64,000 nt of DNA from Devosia sp. FJ2-5-3 (GCF_029201545.1 NZ_CP104007.1:1584501-1648500), one strand, 5' to 3'; positions 36,742 to 48,058 are shown, counted from the stretch's first letter. Translations and numbers: made by a program. The notes: generated from the letters alone by a model not told the origin.

Positions 36742-38254
36742 GACGCTTGTCGCAGCTAGCCTGATATTTGCCCTTCTGCCATCGCTTTCGGTCGGACAAG
36801 ACGCCGCTGCACCGGAATACGGGGCAGGACCGAATGTAGGGAATATATCGCTGACCGTCGATGGCACGATTGCCAATCTTGATCTCAGCGCAGACTCCCG
36901 CGGAAATGCGCTCTATCAGGGAGACATCATTTTCGGGCCGCTCGCCAGTGTCCTCAACCTGCCTCAGGGCGTCGGTCTGATGGATCTCGGCGATGAACAT
37001 CTGTTCGGCCTGGCAATCCGGGGCAGGGAGTTCCGGTGGCCAAATGCGGTGGTAAGATACAGCATCGACCCAGATCTTCCCGATCAGGCACGCGTCTTCA
37101 GCGCCATGCAGACATGGCGGTCGGAGGCCGGTGTGGTCTTCGAGGAGGCGAATTCGTCCTCAGAGAACCAGATTGTCTTCGTTCCCGGCGATGGCTGCAG
37201 TTCCTACGTGGGAATGGTCGGCGGCCCACAGCCCCTGACGCTGTCCGAGGATTGCAAGGTCGGCAATGTCATCCATGAAATCGGGCATGCCCTTGGGCTC
37301 CAACACGAACAGGCGCGGGTGGACCGGGCGGAATATGTCGTGGTGTTTTCGCAGAACATCTTGCCGGGGAGGGAAGGGAATTTCGAACCCGATCCGACCA
37401 CCTACGAGGAAGTCGGACCCTATTGCTACGATTCGATCATGCACTATTCCGCCTATGCCTTTTCCAGGGATCCGGCCAATTTGGTCACCATAGAAACGGT
37501 GCCACCCGGCCAGCCGATCGGGCAACGCTCCTATCTGGCGCCGTGCGATCTCGAGACATTTAGTGCCATTTACGCTCTCGCGGACCAGCCGGTCACGGCG
37601 GCCTTCGAGGGTGTGCTCGACCTCTATCCGGAGGGTTGCCAGGCCCGGCGGCAATGCTACCTGCGCAATGATATCATCTTTACCGATCCGTCCAATCTGC
37701 GCTGGAAAGCGGGCAAGCGCGATCCGGACGCGGGCCCCGGAATTCAAACCGGCCTGACGGATGGCGCCACCATCCCGGACTGGGCTCAGAGGCTGATCGG
37801 CGAGCCATACAGCGACGAGTATCTGCTCGCCGCTGTCGTCCATGACCATTACTGCTACGACGAAAATCACGTGCGAGGCTGGCGCGAGACGCACAGGATG
37901 TTCTACGACGCCCTGCTTGCGTTGGGGGTCCCCATGGTCAAGGCCAAGATCATGTATGCCGCCGTCTATCTGGGCGGCCCCAAATGGACGAGCCTCGTGC
38001 TCGGCGAGTCGTGTGGTCCGAACTGCGTTTTCGACGCGAGCGGCACCTCCGAAAGTCCGATGCCCTCGATTACGCTCTTCCGAGACGACGATTATGGCTC
38101 CGCATCCTTTCTAAGGGTGTTGAGCGACGTTGAGACCAGGCTGGCGGAGCAGGAGAACCTGTCGCTGGCAGACATCGAGGCCATCATCCATGAAAGGCGC
38201 GGCGATGATTTCTTTTATCGGACCCCAGGGCATTTGAACGTCACTGCGCCCTAG
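36728..38254 (+). CDS. Secreted astacin-like metalloprotease fused to a DUF1353-like domain
   Basis: 508 residues. Signal peptide about 22 residues (LVAASLIFALLPSLSVGQ). Astacin-type zinc site HEIGHALGLQHE at residues 183-194 (zinc His 183, 187 and 193, general base Glu 184), with the Met-turn SIMHY at 236-240 whose Tyr 240 is the extra astacin ligand. From about residue 335 a second domain reads LTDGATIPDWAQRLIGEP, AAVVHDHYCYDE, MFYDALLALGVPMVKAKIMY and AAVYLGGPKW, which is the pattern of DUF1353, a family of unknown role often seen near phage genes. The fusion is unfamiliar to me. It overlaps the S8 gene by 14 bases. Confidence 0.88.
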   Translation: MERTRTLVAASLIFALLPSLSVGQDAAAPEYGAGPNVGNISLTVDGTIANLDLSADSRGNALYQGDIIFGPLASVLNLPQGVGLMDLGDEHLFGLAIRGREFRWPNAVVRYSIDPDLPDQARVFSAMQTWRSEAGVVFEEANSSSENQIVFVPGDGCSSYVGMVGGPQPLTLSEDCKVGNVIHEIGHALGLQHEQARVDRAEYVVVFSQNILPGREGNFEPDPTTYEEVGPYCYDSIMHYSAYAFSRDPANLVTIETVPPGQPIGQRSYLAPCDLETFSAIYALADQPVTAAFEGVLDLYPEGCQARRQCYLRNDIIFTDPSNLRWKAGKRDPDAGPGIQTGLTDGATIPDWAQRLIGEPYSDEYLLAAVVHDHYCYDENHVRGWRETHRMFYDALLALGVPMVKAKIMYAAVYLGGPKWTSLVLGESCGPNCVFDASGTSESPMPSITLFRDDDYGSASFLRVLSDVETRLAEQENLSLADIEAIIHERRGDDFFYRTPGHLNVTAP

Positions 38255-38342
38255 CGTTCACGCCATTTCTTGCCGCGCTGCAAACTGGCGCCAAGGGTAG
38301 AAAAGGACGTTTGGTTCTGAGTGCCGCTGACGTCCGACGACA

Positions 38343-40295
38343 CTAGGCGGCACCCGTCTCAATAAGGCGGGCCGCGCGCCGGAAATGCGCTTCGGCTTCT
38401 GGTGCGAAGCGAAATGTGTCGATGAAATCCCCGATCCCGTATCCGGGCATCACAGCGCGGATGGTTCCCATCATCGTCCGGGCTTCTTCGGTTCGCCCTG
38501 CCAGCGCCAGGCAATGGGCCGCTATGGCCAGGATCGTGGGGTGCGCATTGGGCCGTGCCGCGGCCTTGAGTGCCCAGTCGGCAGCCTCCTCGAACTGACC
38601 CAGCCGGACATGCGCCATGGCCCGGGCACCCAGCATGCCGAACAGCAGCGGATCGAAGGGACTGAGGTTGCGTGAATGGTCCGCCGCAGCGATCGCCGCC
38701 TTCGGGTCGCCCGATTGGGACTGTACGAAGGACAGGGCATAATGCCCAAGGGCGAAGTTGGGGCTGAGCTCTACGGCCTGTTCCAATTCCACCAGCGACT
38801 GATCGATATCCCCCCGCATCCAGAGCGCTCGTCCCATCGCCCAGTGCGCGGCCGGATCGCGATGGTCGGCAATGAGCCCTTGCCCTGCCGCTGCGTAGGC
38901 GAGATCGCGGTCTCGCTCCTTGTTGCCCCAATGCTGGAACGCACTCTGCCAATGGGTGAACGACAGCCCCGCATGAGCCCTGGCGAAGGTCGGATCAAGG
39001 TCGACCGAGTGCTGAAAGAAGTGCTGCGCCAGTTCGTTCTCATCTTTGGTGAAGCGGTACATGTGCCAGAGCCCACGATGATAGGCTTCCCAGGCGCTGA
39101 GCGAGCTTGCCGGCTTCAGCACGGCCAGGTTCCGCTCCACGGTTTCGATCTCGCTCGCGATTGATGCAACGATGCGGTCACCAAGTTCATCGAGCAGCGT
39201 TATCGCATCGTCGGCGCGTCGCTCGAAACGCTCGCTCCAGACGATGCGTCCGGACCTGACCTCAATCAACTCGATGGTCAGGCTCAGCCCCTTTGCCTTG
39301 AGGCTCGTCGAACCGCTGGTGAAATAGTCGACCTTGAGCTTTTTTGCCGCCTCCGCCGCGGAAAGGCCCGCCTCCGCCAGCGCATAGATCGAGCCTCGCG
39401 CAATGACGAACAGCGTATGCATTTTGGCCAGTCGCGTGATGATATCCTGTGTCAGCGCATCCGCCAGGCCGCCGCGAGAACCTTGTCTCACTTCCTCGGC
39501 AAACGGCATCACCGCCAGAGAGGCCCTCTGGCGCGGTTCAGGGACACCTACACCGGGGCCGTCGGGATCGGGCAATATGAGGGATGCAGGCATTCGCGCA
39601 GCGCCCCGCATGCTTTCCCATGCCGATTGAAGTCCTGCAGGGTCCAGTTCTTCGGAGCGGAACAGGGCGATCGCCGTGCGCAGATGCGTCTCCGCCGCGA
39701 TGATTTGTCCGCCCCGACGCAGGCTGTCCAGTAACAGCAGGTGTGGCCGCTCGTCATAGGGCGACAGTTCGACCCAGCGTTCGATGCAGCTCCGGCGATG
39801 CTCATGGTCGTCACCAGTTTCGATCGCCCGCTGCAGCAATGCGACATAATTTCCGAGGGATCGCCGCCGCATTGCTTCGACCCAGGCTTGAAAGGCGGGT
39901 GCACGATCGAGCGTCAGGCCATCCAGGAATTGTCCGCGCCAGAGTGCCGACAATTCCGGATAGGTCATGGCGTCCGGCGCCGCGTTCGCCGCCTCGAGCC
40001 TGGCAATATCGATCGAGCAGTCGGTCAGCTCGAGCCAGACATGGTCACCCTCCGTGCGCACACGATCAGCGCCCGGCTCGTTGAGCAGCCCCCTGAGCTT
40101 GCTGAGGCACCAGCGAAGCTCTCCGCGCGGATCATCGGGCACGTCCCAGAGCAACTCGCAGAGGTGAGAGCGGCTCACGGGGCGTGGCGCCAGAGCGATG
40201 TAGGCCAGCAGCGCGCGCGCCTTGCGGGACGGAGGCAAAACGACAGGCACACCATCGCGCCATGCGACCAGTGGGCCGAGCATCGCAATCGCCAT
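38343..40295 (-). CDS. SARP/BTAD-type regulator with TolB-like and TPR domains
   Basis: 650 residues. The N-terminus is a winged helix of the OmpR/SARP type (LGPLVAWRDGVPVVLPPSRK, then LRWCLSKLRGLL), followed by a BTAD helical domain (residues about 100-245). A TolB/CadC-like segment with ASLAVMPFAEE and ADALTQDIITRLAKMHTLFV follows, and then TPR repeats to the end. Such proteins are transcription activators. The start at 40295 was taken because it gives the winged helix at the N-terminus; the frame is open to 40430. It is convergent with the protease genes and divergent from the cysteine-synthase-like gene, so its target could be either. Confidence 0.82.
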   Translation of the reverse strand: MAIAMLGPLVAWRDGVPVVLPPSRKARALLAYIALAPRPVSRSHLCELLWDVPDDPRGELRWCLSKLRGLLNEPGADRVRTEGDHVWLELTDCSIDIARLEAANAAPDAMTYPELSALWRGQFLDGLTLDRAPAFQAWVEAMRRRSLGNYVALLQRAIETGDDHEHRRSCIERWVELSPYDERPHLLLLDSLRRGGQIIAAETHLRTAIALFRSEELDPAGLQSAWESMRGAARMPASLILPDPDGPGVGVPEPRQRASLAVMPFAEEVRQGSRGGLADALTQDIITRLAKMHTLFVIARGSIYALAEAGLSAAEAAKKLKVDYFTSGSTSLKAKGLSLTIELIEVRSGRIVWSERFERRADDAITLLDELGDRIVASIASEIETVERNLAVLKPASSLSAWEAYHRGLWHMYRFTKDENELAQHFFQHSVDLDPTFARAHAGLSFTHWQSAFQHWGNKERDRDLAYAAAGQGLIADHRDPAAHWAMGRALWMRGDIDQSLVELEQAVELSPNFALGHYALSFVQSQSGDPKAAIAAADHSRNLSPFDPLLFGMLGARAMAHVRLGQFEEAADWALKAAARPNAHPTILAIAAHCLALAGRTEEARTMMGTIRAVMPGYGIGDFIDTFRFAPEAEAHFRRAARLIETGAA

Positions 40296-40444
40296 GCCCT
40301 TGCCCCGGCTCGCCCAGTCCGAGGTAGAGGATTCCACGCGCGTTTCCACGGTTTCTCCCACGATAGTCGGCTCGAGATCATCATAGCATTGAATCCATTG
40401 GCGTGCATCCGGCCAGGTCCGGCAGCGCAAAAGGGAGATGTCTC

Positions 40445-41530
40445 ATGCAGAATTCAAGCACACGAACCACTAAGGGGCGGGGGCGGCTTTTTGACAGCAT
40501 TCTTGAAACAGTGGGCGACACGCCGGCTGTCCGGATCAACAATCTGGGCGTGCCCGGTGTTACGCTTTACGTGAAAGCCGAGTTCTTCAATCCGGCCGGC
40601 TCGGTGAAGGACCGCCTTGCCCTCAACATCATCGAGGAGGCGGAACGGAGTGGGGCGTTAAAGCCCGGACAGACGGTCGTTGAGGCGACGAGCGGAAATA
40701 CCGGCATCGGCCTGGCAATGGTCTGCGCCCAGAAGGGATATCCCCTGGTGGTGACCATGGCGGACAGCTTCTCCATCGAGCGCCGCAAGCTGATGCGCAT
40801 GCTGGGTGCCAAGGTCGTGTTGACGCCGCGCGCCCAGAAGGGCCTCGGCATGTACAACAAGGCTGTCGAACTTGCTGAAACCAATGGCTGGTTTCTCGCT
40901 CGGCAGTTCGAAACCACCGCCAATGCGGACATTCACGAAGCCACTACAGCCCGGGAAATCATCAATGATTTCGCAGGGTCGCGGCTGGATTACGTGGTTA
41001 CGGGCTACGGCACAGGCGGTACGGTGGCCGGCCTTGCCCGCGTCCTGCGGCGGGAGCGCCCCGAGACCCGTATTGTGCTCAGCGAACCGGCCAATGCGCA
41101 ATTGCTGGGGAGCGGGCACTCCCAGGAGCGCAGCCCGCAGGGCGCGCCCAGCGTCAGCCACCCTGCCTTCACGCCGCACCCCATCCAGGGCTGGACGCCG
41201 GATTTCATCCCCCTCGTGTTGCAGGAAGCGGTCGACACCAAGGGCTATGACGAGCTGATCCCGGTTGCTGGTCCCGATGGCATGGTCTGGGCACGACTGC
41301 TGGCGCAGAAGGAGGGCATACTGACCGGTATTTCCGGCGGCGCGACCTTTGCCGTCGCCCATCAGGTGGCGGAGCGAGCACCCGCCGGCTCGGTCATCCT
41401 GTGCATGCTTCCCGATACGGGCGAGCGCTACATGACGACGCCCCTGTTCGAGGCGATCGAGGCGGAGATGGATGCGGAGGAAATGGCGCTGTCCCAGTCC
41501 ACTCCCGGCTACCATTTGGAGCCAGCCTGA
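40445..41530 (+). CDS. Cysteine synthase family PLP enzyme
   Basis: 361 residues, fold type II PLP enzyme. PLP-binding Lys is in [14 protein letters not shown], the substrate loop is [15 protein letters not shown], the phosphate-binding glycine loop is [16 protein letters not shown], and the C-terminal Ser region is [14 protein letters not shown]. CysK makes cysteine from O-acetylserine and sulfide; relatives make cystathionine, cysteate or diaminopropionate. The GSVKDR form is shared by CysM/CBS-like members. AAGGGAG precedes the ATG. The stop overlaps the next gene (TGATG), so product of this enzyme may be the substrate of the decarboxylase. Confidence 0.88.
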   Translation: MQNSSTRTTKGRGRLFDSILETVGDTPAVRINNLGVPGVTLYVKAEFFNPAGSVKDRLALNIIEEAERSGALKPGQTVVEATSGNTGIGLAMVCAQKGYPLVVTMADSFSIERRKLMRMLGAKVVLTPRAQKGLGMYNKAVELAETNGWFLARQFETTANADIHEATTAREIINDFAGSRLDYVVTGYGTGGTVAGLARVLRRERPETRIVLSEPANAQLLGSGHSQERSPQGAPSVSHPAFTPHPIQGWTPDFIPLVLQEAVDTKGYDELIPVAGPDGMVWARLLAQKEGILTGISGGATFAVAHQVAERAPAGSVILCMLPDTGERYMTTPLFEAIEAEMDAEEMALSQSTPGYHLEPA

Positions 41531-42993
41531 TGGACGCCCCGGCACCGCGGGAGGAAACGCTGGACCCCGAAGACTGGGGCGAAACGGAAGCCCTCTCCCA
41601 GCAGATCGTGGCCGATGCGGTGCGCTATCTGCGCACACTGCGCGAGCGAAAGCCGTGGCAGGCCATGCCCGCCACGGTTCGGAATATTTTTGCCGAGCCG
41701 GTGCCGCATGGTCCCTCGTCGCTGCCCGACGTCTATCGCTCGGTCACCGAGAACCTGATGCCCTATCCCATGGGCAACATCCATCCGCGGTTCTGGTCGT
41801 GGTACATGGGATCGTCCAATTTCACCGGCGCGCTGGCCGATTTCCTCGCGGCGGTGCAGGGCTCCAACCTCGGCGGTGGCAATCATGCCGCCGCCCTGCT
41901 CGACCAGCAGGTGGTCGGCTGGTGCAAGCAGATGCTGGGCTTCCCCGCCAGCGCCAGTGGCACGCTCGAGAGCGGTGGCTCGATGGCCAATTTCATTGGT
42001 CTCACGGTCGCCCGCAACGTCAAGGCGGGCGTGGATGTGCGTGAACAGGGCGTGGCGGCGATCCCGCAGAAATTGCGGTTCTATGCTTCCGATCAGGTCC
42101 ATTCCTGCCACCGCAAGGCCATGGAGGCGCTGGGCCTCGGAAATCAGGCCTTGAGGCGCATTCCCAGCGATGCCGATCTGCGCATTGACATCAAGGCGCT
42201 TCGTCTGGCGATTGCGGAGGATCGGGCCAACGGGCTTCGTCCGGCCTGCATCATCGGAACGGCGGGAACGGTCAATTCCGGTGCCATCGATGATCTGCCC
42301 GGCCTTGCGGCGGTGGCGGCGGAGGAGGATTTATGGCTTCACGTCGACGGATGCATTGGGGCTTTGATCGCTATCGCTCCCGATAACGGGCGCCTCGTCG
42401 CTGGCATCGAGCGCGCCGATTCCATTGCGCTTGATCCGCACAAATGGCTGCACGCGCCGTTCGAAGTCGGGTGCGCATTGATCCGCGATCCAGGCGCCCA
42501 TCACGGCACCTTCGCCGTGACCCCGGAATATCTCGAGCAATCGCCCCGCGGTCTGGCCGCGGCGCCCTGGCTACATGAATATAGCCTGCAGACCACCCGC
42601 GCCTTCCGGGCGCTGAAAGTCTGGATGTCTATCAAGGAGCACGGCATCGACAAGTTCGGGCGGATGATCGACCAGAACATCGCCCAGGCGCATTTCCTGA
42701 GCGATCTCATCGATGCCGAGCCGAGCCTCGAACGACTGACGCCGACAAGTATCAATATCGTCTGCTTTTCCGTCCGTGCAGAAGGCGGCGACCCCGCCGT
42801 CACGAAGGCGATCAACGTCGAGATCATGCTGCGCCTTCAGGAGGAGGGCATCGCAATGCTTTCGGATACAACGATCAGGGGGCGGCATTGTCTCCGCGTC
42901 GCCATCGCCAATCACCGGACAAGGCGAGAGGATCTGTCCCTCCTCGTGCGGGAAATCGTTCGGTTGCAGAAATCGGTATCAGAGGCACGATAG
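41530..42993 (+). CDS. Group II PLP-dependent amino acid decarboxylase
   Basis: 487 residues. Related to aromatic-L-amino-acid, glutamate and cysteine sulfinate decarboxylases. Features: [36 protein letters not shown] (PLP phosphate site), [26 protein letters not shown] (Asp contacting PLP) and the PLP Lys in [16 protein letters not shown]. The start codon overlaps the stop of the cysteine-synthase-like gene, a strong sign of joint function. Substrate is not decided by sequence alone; a sulfur amino acid or cysteate is a guess from the neighbour. Confidence 0.88.
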   Translation: MDAPAPREETLDPEDWGETEALSQQIVADAVRYLRTLRERKPWQAMPATVRNIFAEPVPHGPSSLPDVYRSVTENLMPYPMGNIHPRFWSWYMGSSNFTGALADFLAAVQGSNLGGGNHAAALLDQQVVGWCKQMLGFPASASGTLESGGSMANFIGLTVARNVKAGVDVREQGVAAIPQKLRFYASDQVHSCHRKAMEALGLGNQALRRIPSDADLRIDIKALRLAIAEDRANGLRPACIIGTAGTVNSGAIDDLPGLAAVAAEEDLWLHVDGCIGALIAIAPDNGRLVAGIERADSIALDPHKWLHAPFEVGCALIRDPGAHHGTFAVTPEYLEQSPRGLAAAPWLHEYSLQTTRAFRALKVWMSIKEHGIDKFGRMIDQNIAQAHFLSDLIDAEPSLERLTPTSINIVCFSVRAEGGDPAVTKAINVEIMLRLQEEGIAMLSDTTIRGRHCLRVAIANHRTRREDLSLLVREIVRLQKSVSEAR

Positions 42994-43031
42994 CGACCCG
43001 TTTGATGACATGCCGCCTCGGTCCTCGGAGC

Positions 43032-43502
43032 CTAGCCCCCGCGGTCGGTGAACACAGCCGCGATCAACAGGAATTGGGCGCCCAGCATGGTGGCCAGGCG
43101 CGCCTGATGCCAATACCACCACCGGTCCCGCACGGAGGTCCAGTCCTCCGGCATGGCTGCGGGCGTCCAACCCATGATCTGGTCATTGATGGGCTGGTTG
43201 AGAAAGCGCGTGATGACCCCGCCCGCGACGATCGCCAGCGCGGCAAGCATATACAATACCAGTACCGAAGGCCGATTGCGGCCAAGCACAGCAAGGACCA
43301 CCACCAGGGCCAGAGATGCGGCCGCCATTGCCGGCAACAGGGAATTGAGGCCACGGACGGCGCCTTGATGCACCTCGACGAAAGTTGTCGGCGCATAGAT
43401 GGTAATGTCATAGCCGCGCCAGATGCCGAACATGCCGCCGGTGACCAATCCGACAAGCAGCAGGGCGAGCGTTTGGGTGGCAGTGGGGAGAGCAGCAGAC
43501 AT
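43032..43502 (-). CDS. DUF1772 (anthrone-oxygenase-like) membrane protein
   Basis: 156 residues, four hydrophobic segments, with the family features FVEVHQGAVRGLNSLLPAMA and RFLNQPINDQIMGW followed by DRWWYWHQARLATMLGAQFL. Bacterial DUF1772 proteins are of unknown function; fungal relatives oxidise anthrones. It is divergent from a TetR gene 87 bases away and is probably its target. Confidence 0.82.
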   Translation of the reverse strand: MSAALPTATQTLALLLVGLVTGGMFGIWRGYDITIYAPTTFVEVHQGAVRGLNSLLPAMAAASLALVVVLAVLGRNRPSVLVLYMLAALAIVAGGVITRFLNQPINDQIMGWTPAAMPEDWTSVRDRWWYWHQARLATMLGAQFLLIAAVFTDRGG

Positions 43503-43589
43503 GATGAACTCCGCGATGTGTTGACCCCTGTGGCTCGCGCTGACATGAGTTAACGGGCGAATTATTCAATAAACTAACGGTGTATCTAA

Positions 43590-44246
43590 ATGCCCGAAGA
43601 TGTCAAGCCGAAGCGAAAATATGCCTCCACGCGTCGCGCCAGCCAGGCGGCCGACACGCGGGAGGCCGTGATCTCGGCGGCGCGGCAGCAGTTCATCGCG
43701 AGTGGCTGGCAAGGCACGACCATTGCGGGCGTGGCACGCGCCGCGGAGGTCTCCAAGGAGACCATCTATGCCGTGTTCGGCAACAAGCAGGCGCTTCTCC
43801 GGGCGGTCCTGGAGCGCGCCGTTCGGCGTTCAGATCCTGGCGTCCCGCTCCTGCAACAGGCCGGCCCGCAGGCCGTTGCTGCTGCGGCCGACCAGAGGAC
43901 GCAGATCGCGGTGTTTGCCAAGGATATTACAGCTGTGTTGGGCAATGTGGCCGAACTCGTTGCCGTCGTGCGCACTGCCGCCGGCACCGATATTGAGCTA
44001 TCTGAATTGTACCGTAGCCTCCACGACGGCCGCCGCCGCAACCTCGCCTTTGTCGCCAAGCTCCTGGCTCAGAAGGGCGCTTTGCGCCATAGCATGGACG
44101 CAGAAGCGGCGACAGGCGTGCTCTGGCGGCTCGCGAGCCCAGAGCTCTATCTCCTGATGACCGATCTTGAAGGGCTGCAACCGGCCGGCTATGCGGAGTG
44201 GCTCACGGGTGCGCTGACGGACGCGCTGCTGCCCGGCGCCGATTGA
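43590..44246 (+). CDS. TetR/AcrR family regulator
   Basis: 218 residues. The N-terminal helix-turn-helix is seen in TREAVISAARQQFIASGWQG, TTIAGVARAAEVSKETIYAV and FGNKQALLRAV. The C-terminal ligand domain is not diagnostic. Divergent from the DUF1772 gene, it most likely represses that gene and itself. No strong ribosome site precedes the ATG. Confidence 0.87.
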   Translation: MPEDVKPKRKYASTRRASQAADTREAVISAARQQFIASGWQGTTIAGVARAAEVSKETIYAVFGNKQALLRAVLERAVRRSDPGVPLLQQAGPQAVAAAADQRTQIAVFAKDITAVLGNVAELVAVVRTAAGTDIELSELYRSLHDGRRRNLAFVAKLLAQKGALRHSMDAEAATGVLWRLASPELYLLMTDLEGLQPAGYAEWLTGALTDALLPGAD

Positions 44247-44373
44247 CGGCGAGACCAAGCCGCAGCGGATCCAGTGCCTGTTTCAGAAGGCGGATTCCGG
44301 AGAAAGGGCGTGCCTGTCCACGACCAAGCGGAAATCGATCCTGCGGTGCGCACGATTCCCTCTTGCACTGAAC

Positions 44374-44389
44374 CGTACCGTACGGTACG
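44374..44389. promoter_or_regulatory. 16-bp perfect palindrome, candidate TetR operator
   Basis: CGTACCGTACGGTACG reads the same on both strands. It lies 57 bases ahead of the second TetR gene, a normal place for an autorepressor site. No other copy was noticed in the window. Confidence 0.5.
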
Positions 44390-44446
44390 CCTGCGGACGG
44401 AAATGGCCGAAACCGTTCGGACATCAGTATTGCGGGGTGGGTCACT

Positions 44447-46143
<1,697 letters not shown>

Positions 46144-46166
46144 TCGATCTGCCAATCCATATCGAG

Positions 46167-46194
46167 CGGGGCCCTTCGGGGCCCCGTTTCTTTT
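46167..46194 (+). terminator. Terminator of ilvC
   Basis: CGGGGCCC-TTCG-GGGCCCCG, a perfect 8-base-pair stem with a stable tetraloop, followed by TTTCTTTT. Confidence 0.92.
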
Positions 46195-46200
46195 CGGCCG

Positions 46201-47433
46201 CTACTGTGGTCTCCGCGCGAAGTCGGGGGCGTGCTCGGGTTGCGGTCCGAAGGCGATAAGCCGCGCGGGCAGGGCGGTGAGCCCCGGAATGAAACGGGCG
46301 GCAAAGAGGACGACGCTGGGCGGGCCGGCGCGTTTGCCGGCAAAGGTCGGCACGAACAGGATCCGATGCAGGACGCGTTGCGCAAATTGCAGGATCACCG
46401 TTGGCCGCCAGCGGCGCCGACGCACCGCGGCCAGGTTCTGTGGCGTGAGCGCTCCATCGCGTAGGGGCTGCGCCAGGATCGATGCTGCGGCGACTGCATC
46501 CTGGATGGCGAGGTTGATGCCCACCCCGCCGGCAGGCGACATTGCGTGCGCGGCGTCGCCAATGCAGAGCAGGCCGGGCCTGTGCCAGATCTCGAGCCGG
46601 TTGAGCCGCACGTCGAGCACGTGCACATCCTCCATGGTGGCGAGCGCATCGACCCGGTCGGCAAAGTCCGGCCTGATGGCCGCGACACGCTCGCGGAAGC
46701 GCTCGATCCCTTCGGTCCGCAACCGCGCGTCGGCACCCTTGTCGGTAAAATAGGCGACCTGGTAAAAAGTCTCGCGGGTCAGCGACAGCATGATTTCACG
46801 CCCCCGAAACTGGGGGATGAGCGTTGCCACTTCGCCCATTTCGCTGGCATGGCGTGGCAGTCTGAACCACCAGGTGTCGAACGGAACGGGGAATTCGCGC
46901 GGCACCAGCCCGGCCTTCTGCCGGGTGATGGAATTTCGCCCGTCGCAGGCCACCACCAGATCGGCGGTGATCTCGCCCTCTTCGCCGTCCCGTTCCCGAT
47001 AGCGCACGCCGATGACAGTGCCATCCGTCCTGAGCAGATCCGTCACTTCGGTGTTCATGCGAATGGAAAAACTCGGCTCGCGACAGGCCGCATCGCGCAG
47101 AAAATTGAGGAAGTCCCATTGCGGCAGCATGGCGACATAGTCGTAGGGTGGCTTGAGCCGCGAGAAGTCGCCGAGCAGCACGGTGCTGCCATCGGGCAAG
47201 GGAAACTGGAAGTTCTGCAGCCGTGTCTGGTTGAGCTGGCGGAAGGCATTGCCCAGTCCCAGCTCATCCAGCAACTCAATGGTGGAAGCATGCACGGTGT
47301 CCCCACGGAAATCGCGCAAGAAATCGCCGTGCTTTTCCAGGACGGTGACTGTCACTCCCGCCCGAGCGAGCAACAAGCCCAGCATGATCCCGGCCGGGCC
47401 GCCGCCGGCAACCAGAACGCTTGTCTGTTCCAT
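46201..47433 (-). CDS. FAD-dependent monooxygenase (UbiH/PHBH type)
   Basis: 410 residues. Features of the class A flavin monooxygenases: dinucleotide-binding VLVAGGGPAGIMLGLLLA at the N-terminus, VACDGRNSITRQKAGL (DG motif), and GLLCIGDAAHAMSPAGGVG followed by NLAIQDAV (GD motif). It probably hydroxylates an aromatic or similar compound; substrate unknown. GGGAAGGAG precedes the ATG at 47433. Divergent from the GFA-family gene. Confidence 0.9.
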   Translation of the reverse strand: MEQTSVLVAGGGPAGIMLGLLLARAGVTVTVLEKHGDFLRDFRGDTVHASTIELLDELGLGNAFRQLNQTRLQNFQFPLPDGSTVLLGDFSRLKPPYDYVAMLPQWDFLNFLRDAACREPSFSIRMNTEVTDLLRTDGTVIGVRYRERDGEEGEITADLVVACDGRNSITRQKAGLVPREFPVPFDTWWFRLPRHASEMGEVATLIPQFRGREIMLSLTRETFYQVAYFTDKGADARLRTEGIERFRERVAAIRPDFADRVDALATMEDVHVLDVRLNRLEIWHRPGLLCIGDAAHAMSPAGGVGINLAIQDAVAAASILAQPLRDGALTPQNLAAVRRRRWRPTVILQFAQRVLHRILFVPTFAGKRAGPPSVVLFAARFIPGLTALPARLIAFGPQPEHAPDFARRPQ

Positions 47434-47592
47434 GCCAACTCCTTCCCATGCTCGTCTTGCAATCATCTGCGCCCCAATCGCGGGCGTAAAGCCAGATCAT
47501 TCAGATTATCGCCCGACAGCGGCCTTCTGCGGACAAGGATCTTGGTCTAGAACCGATCGAGGATGAGCGCCGTGGAGTCGTGGAGGGTGGCG

Positions 47593-48054
47593 ATGGGTCT
47601 GCCGGATTTTCCTGTCGAAGGCGGTTGCCAGTGTGGCGCGGTGCGTTACCGGCTCAAGGCCGGCCCGCTCTCGGTCTACAATTGCCATTGCAAGGACTGC
47701 CAGCGATTTTCGGGCGCGGGGTGGTCCATGTCCATGATCGTGCGCGACGCGGACTTCGAGGTCGAGGGGCCGACGGTTCAGTATCGGCGCACCGCCGACA
47801 GCGGCAATGTCATCGTCATGAATTTTTGCGCCAATTGCCATGGCTGGCTGTGGAACGATCCGCCATCGCCCGGCATCAAGGTGGTTAGGGCCGGTACGCT
47901 GGATGACATCGACTGGGCCGCTCCCGTCGGCAATATCTGGACCGACAGCAAGGCCGCATGGGCCGGCATCGATCCCCAACTCGTCAACTTTCCAAAGGGC
48001 GCAGTGGACCGTACGCCGCTTTACGACGCCTGGACCCGCCTTCATCAGGACTGA
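47593..48054 (+). CDS. GFA family zinc protein
   Basis: 153 residues. Related to glutathione-dependent formaldehyde-activating enzyme and CENP-V. Zinc ligands: GGCQCGAVRYRL, YNCHCKDCQRFSGAGWS and NFCANCHGWLW. The family is mostly uncharacterised in bacteria. GGAGGG precedes the ATG at 47593. The next gene starts 4 bases after its stop, and PhzF follows that, so three genes probably form one transcript. Confidence 0.87.
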   Translation: MGLPDFPVEGGCQCGAVRYRLKAGPLSVYNCHCKDCQRFSGAGWSMSMIVRDADFEVEGPTVQYRRTADSGNVIVMNFCANCHGWLWNDPPSPGIKVVRAGTLDDIDWAAPVGNIWTDSKAAWAGIDPQLVNFPKGAVDRTPLYDAWTRLHQD

Positions 48055-48058
48055 ACCC

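Noticed and set aside
36728..38254. Prophage remnant suggested by the DUF1353-like domain
   Set aside because: No other phage gene, integrase, attachment repeat or tRNA junction is nearby, and the domain is part of a secreted protease.
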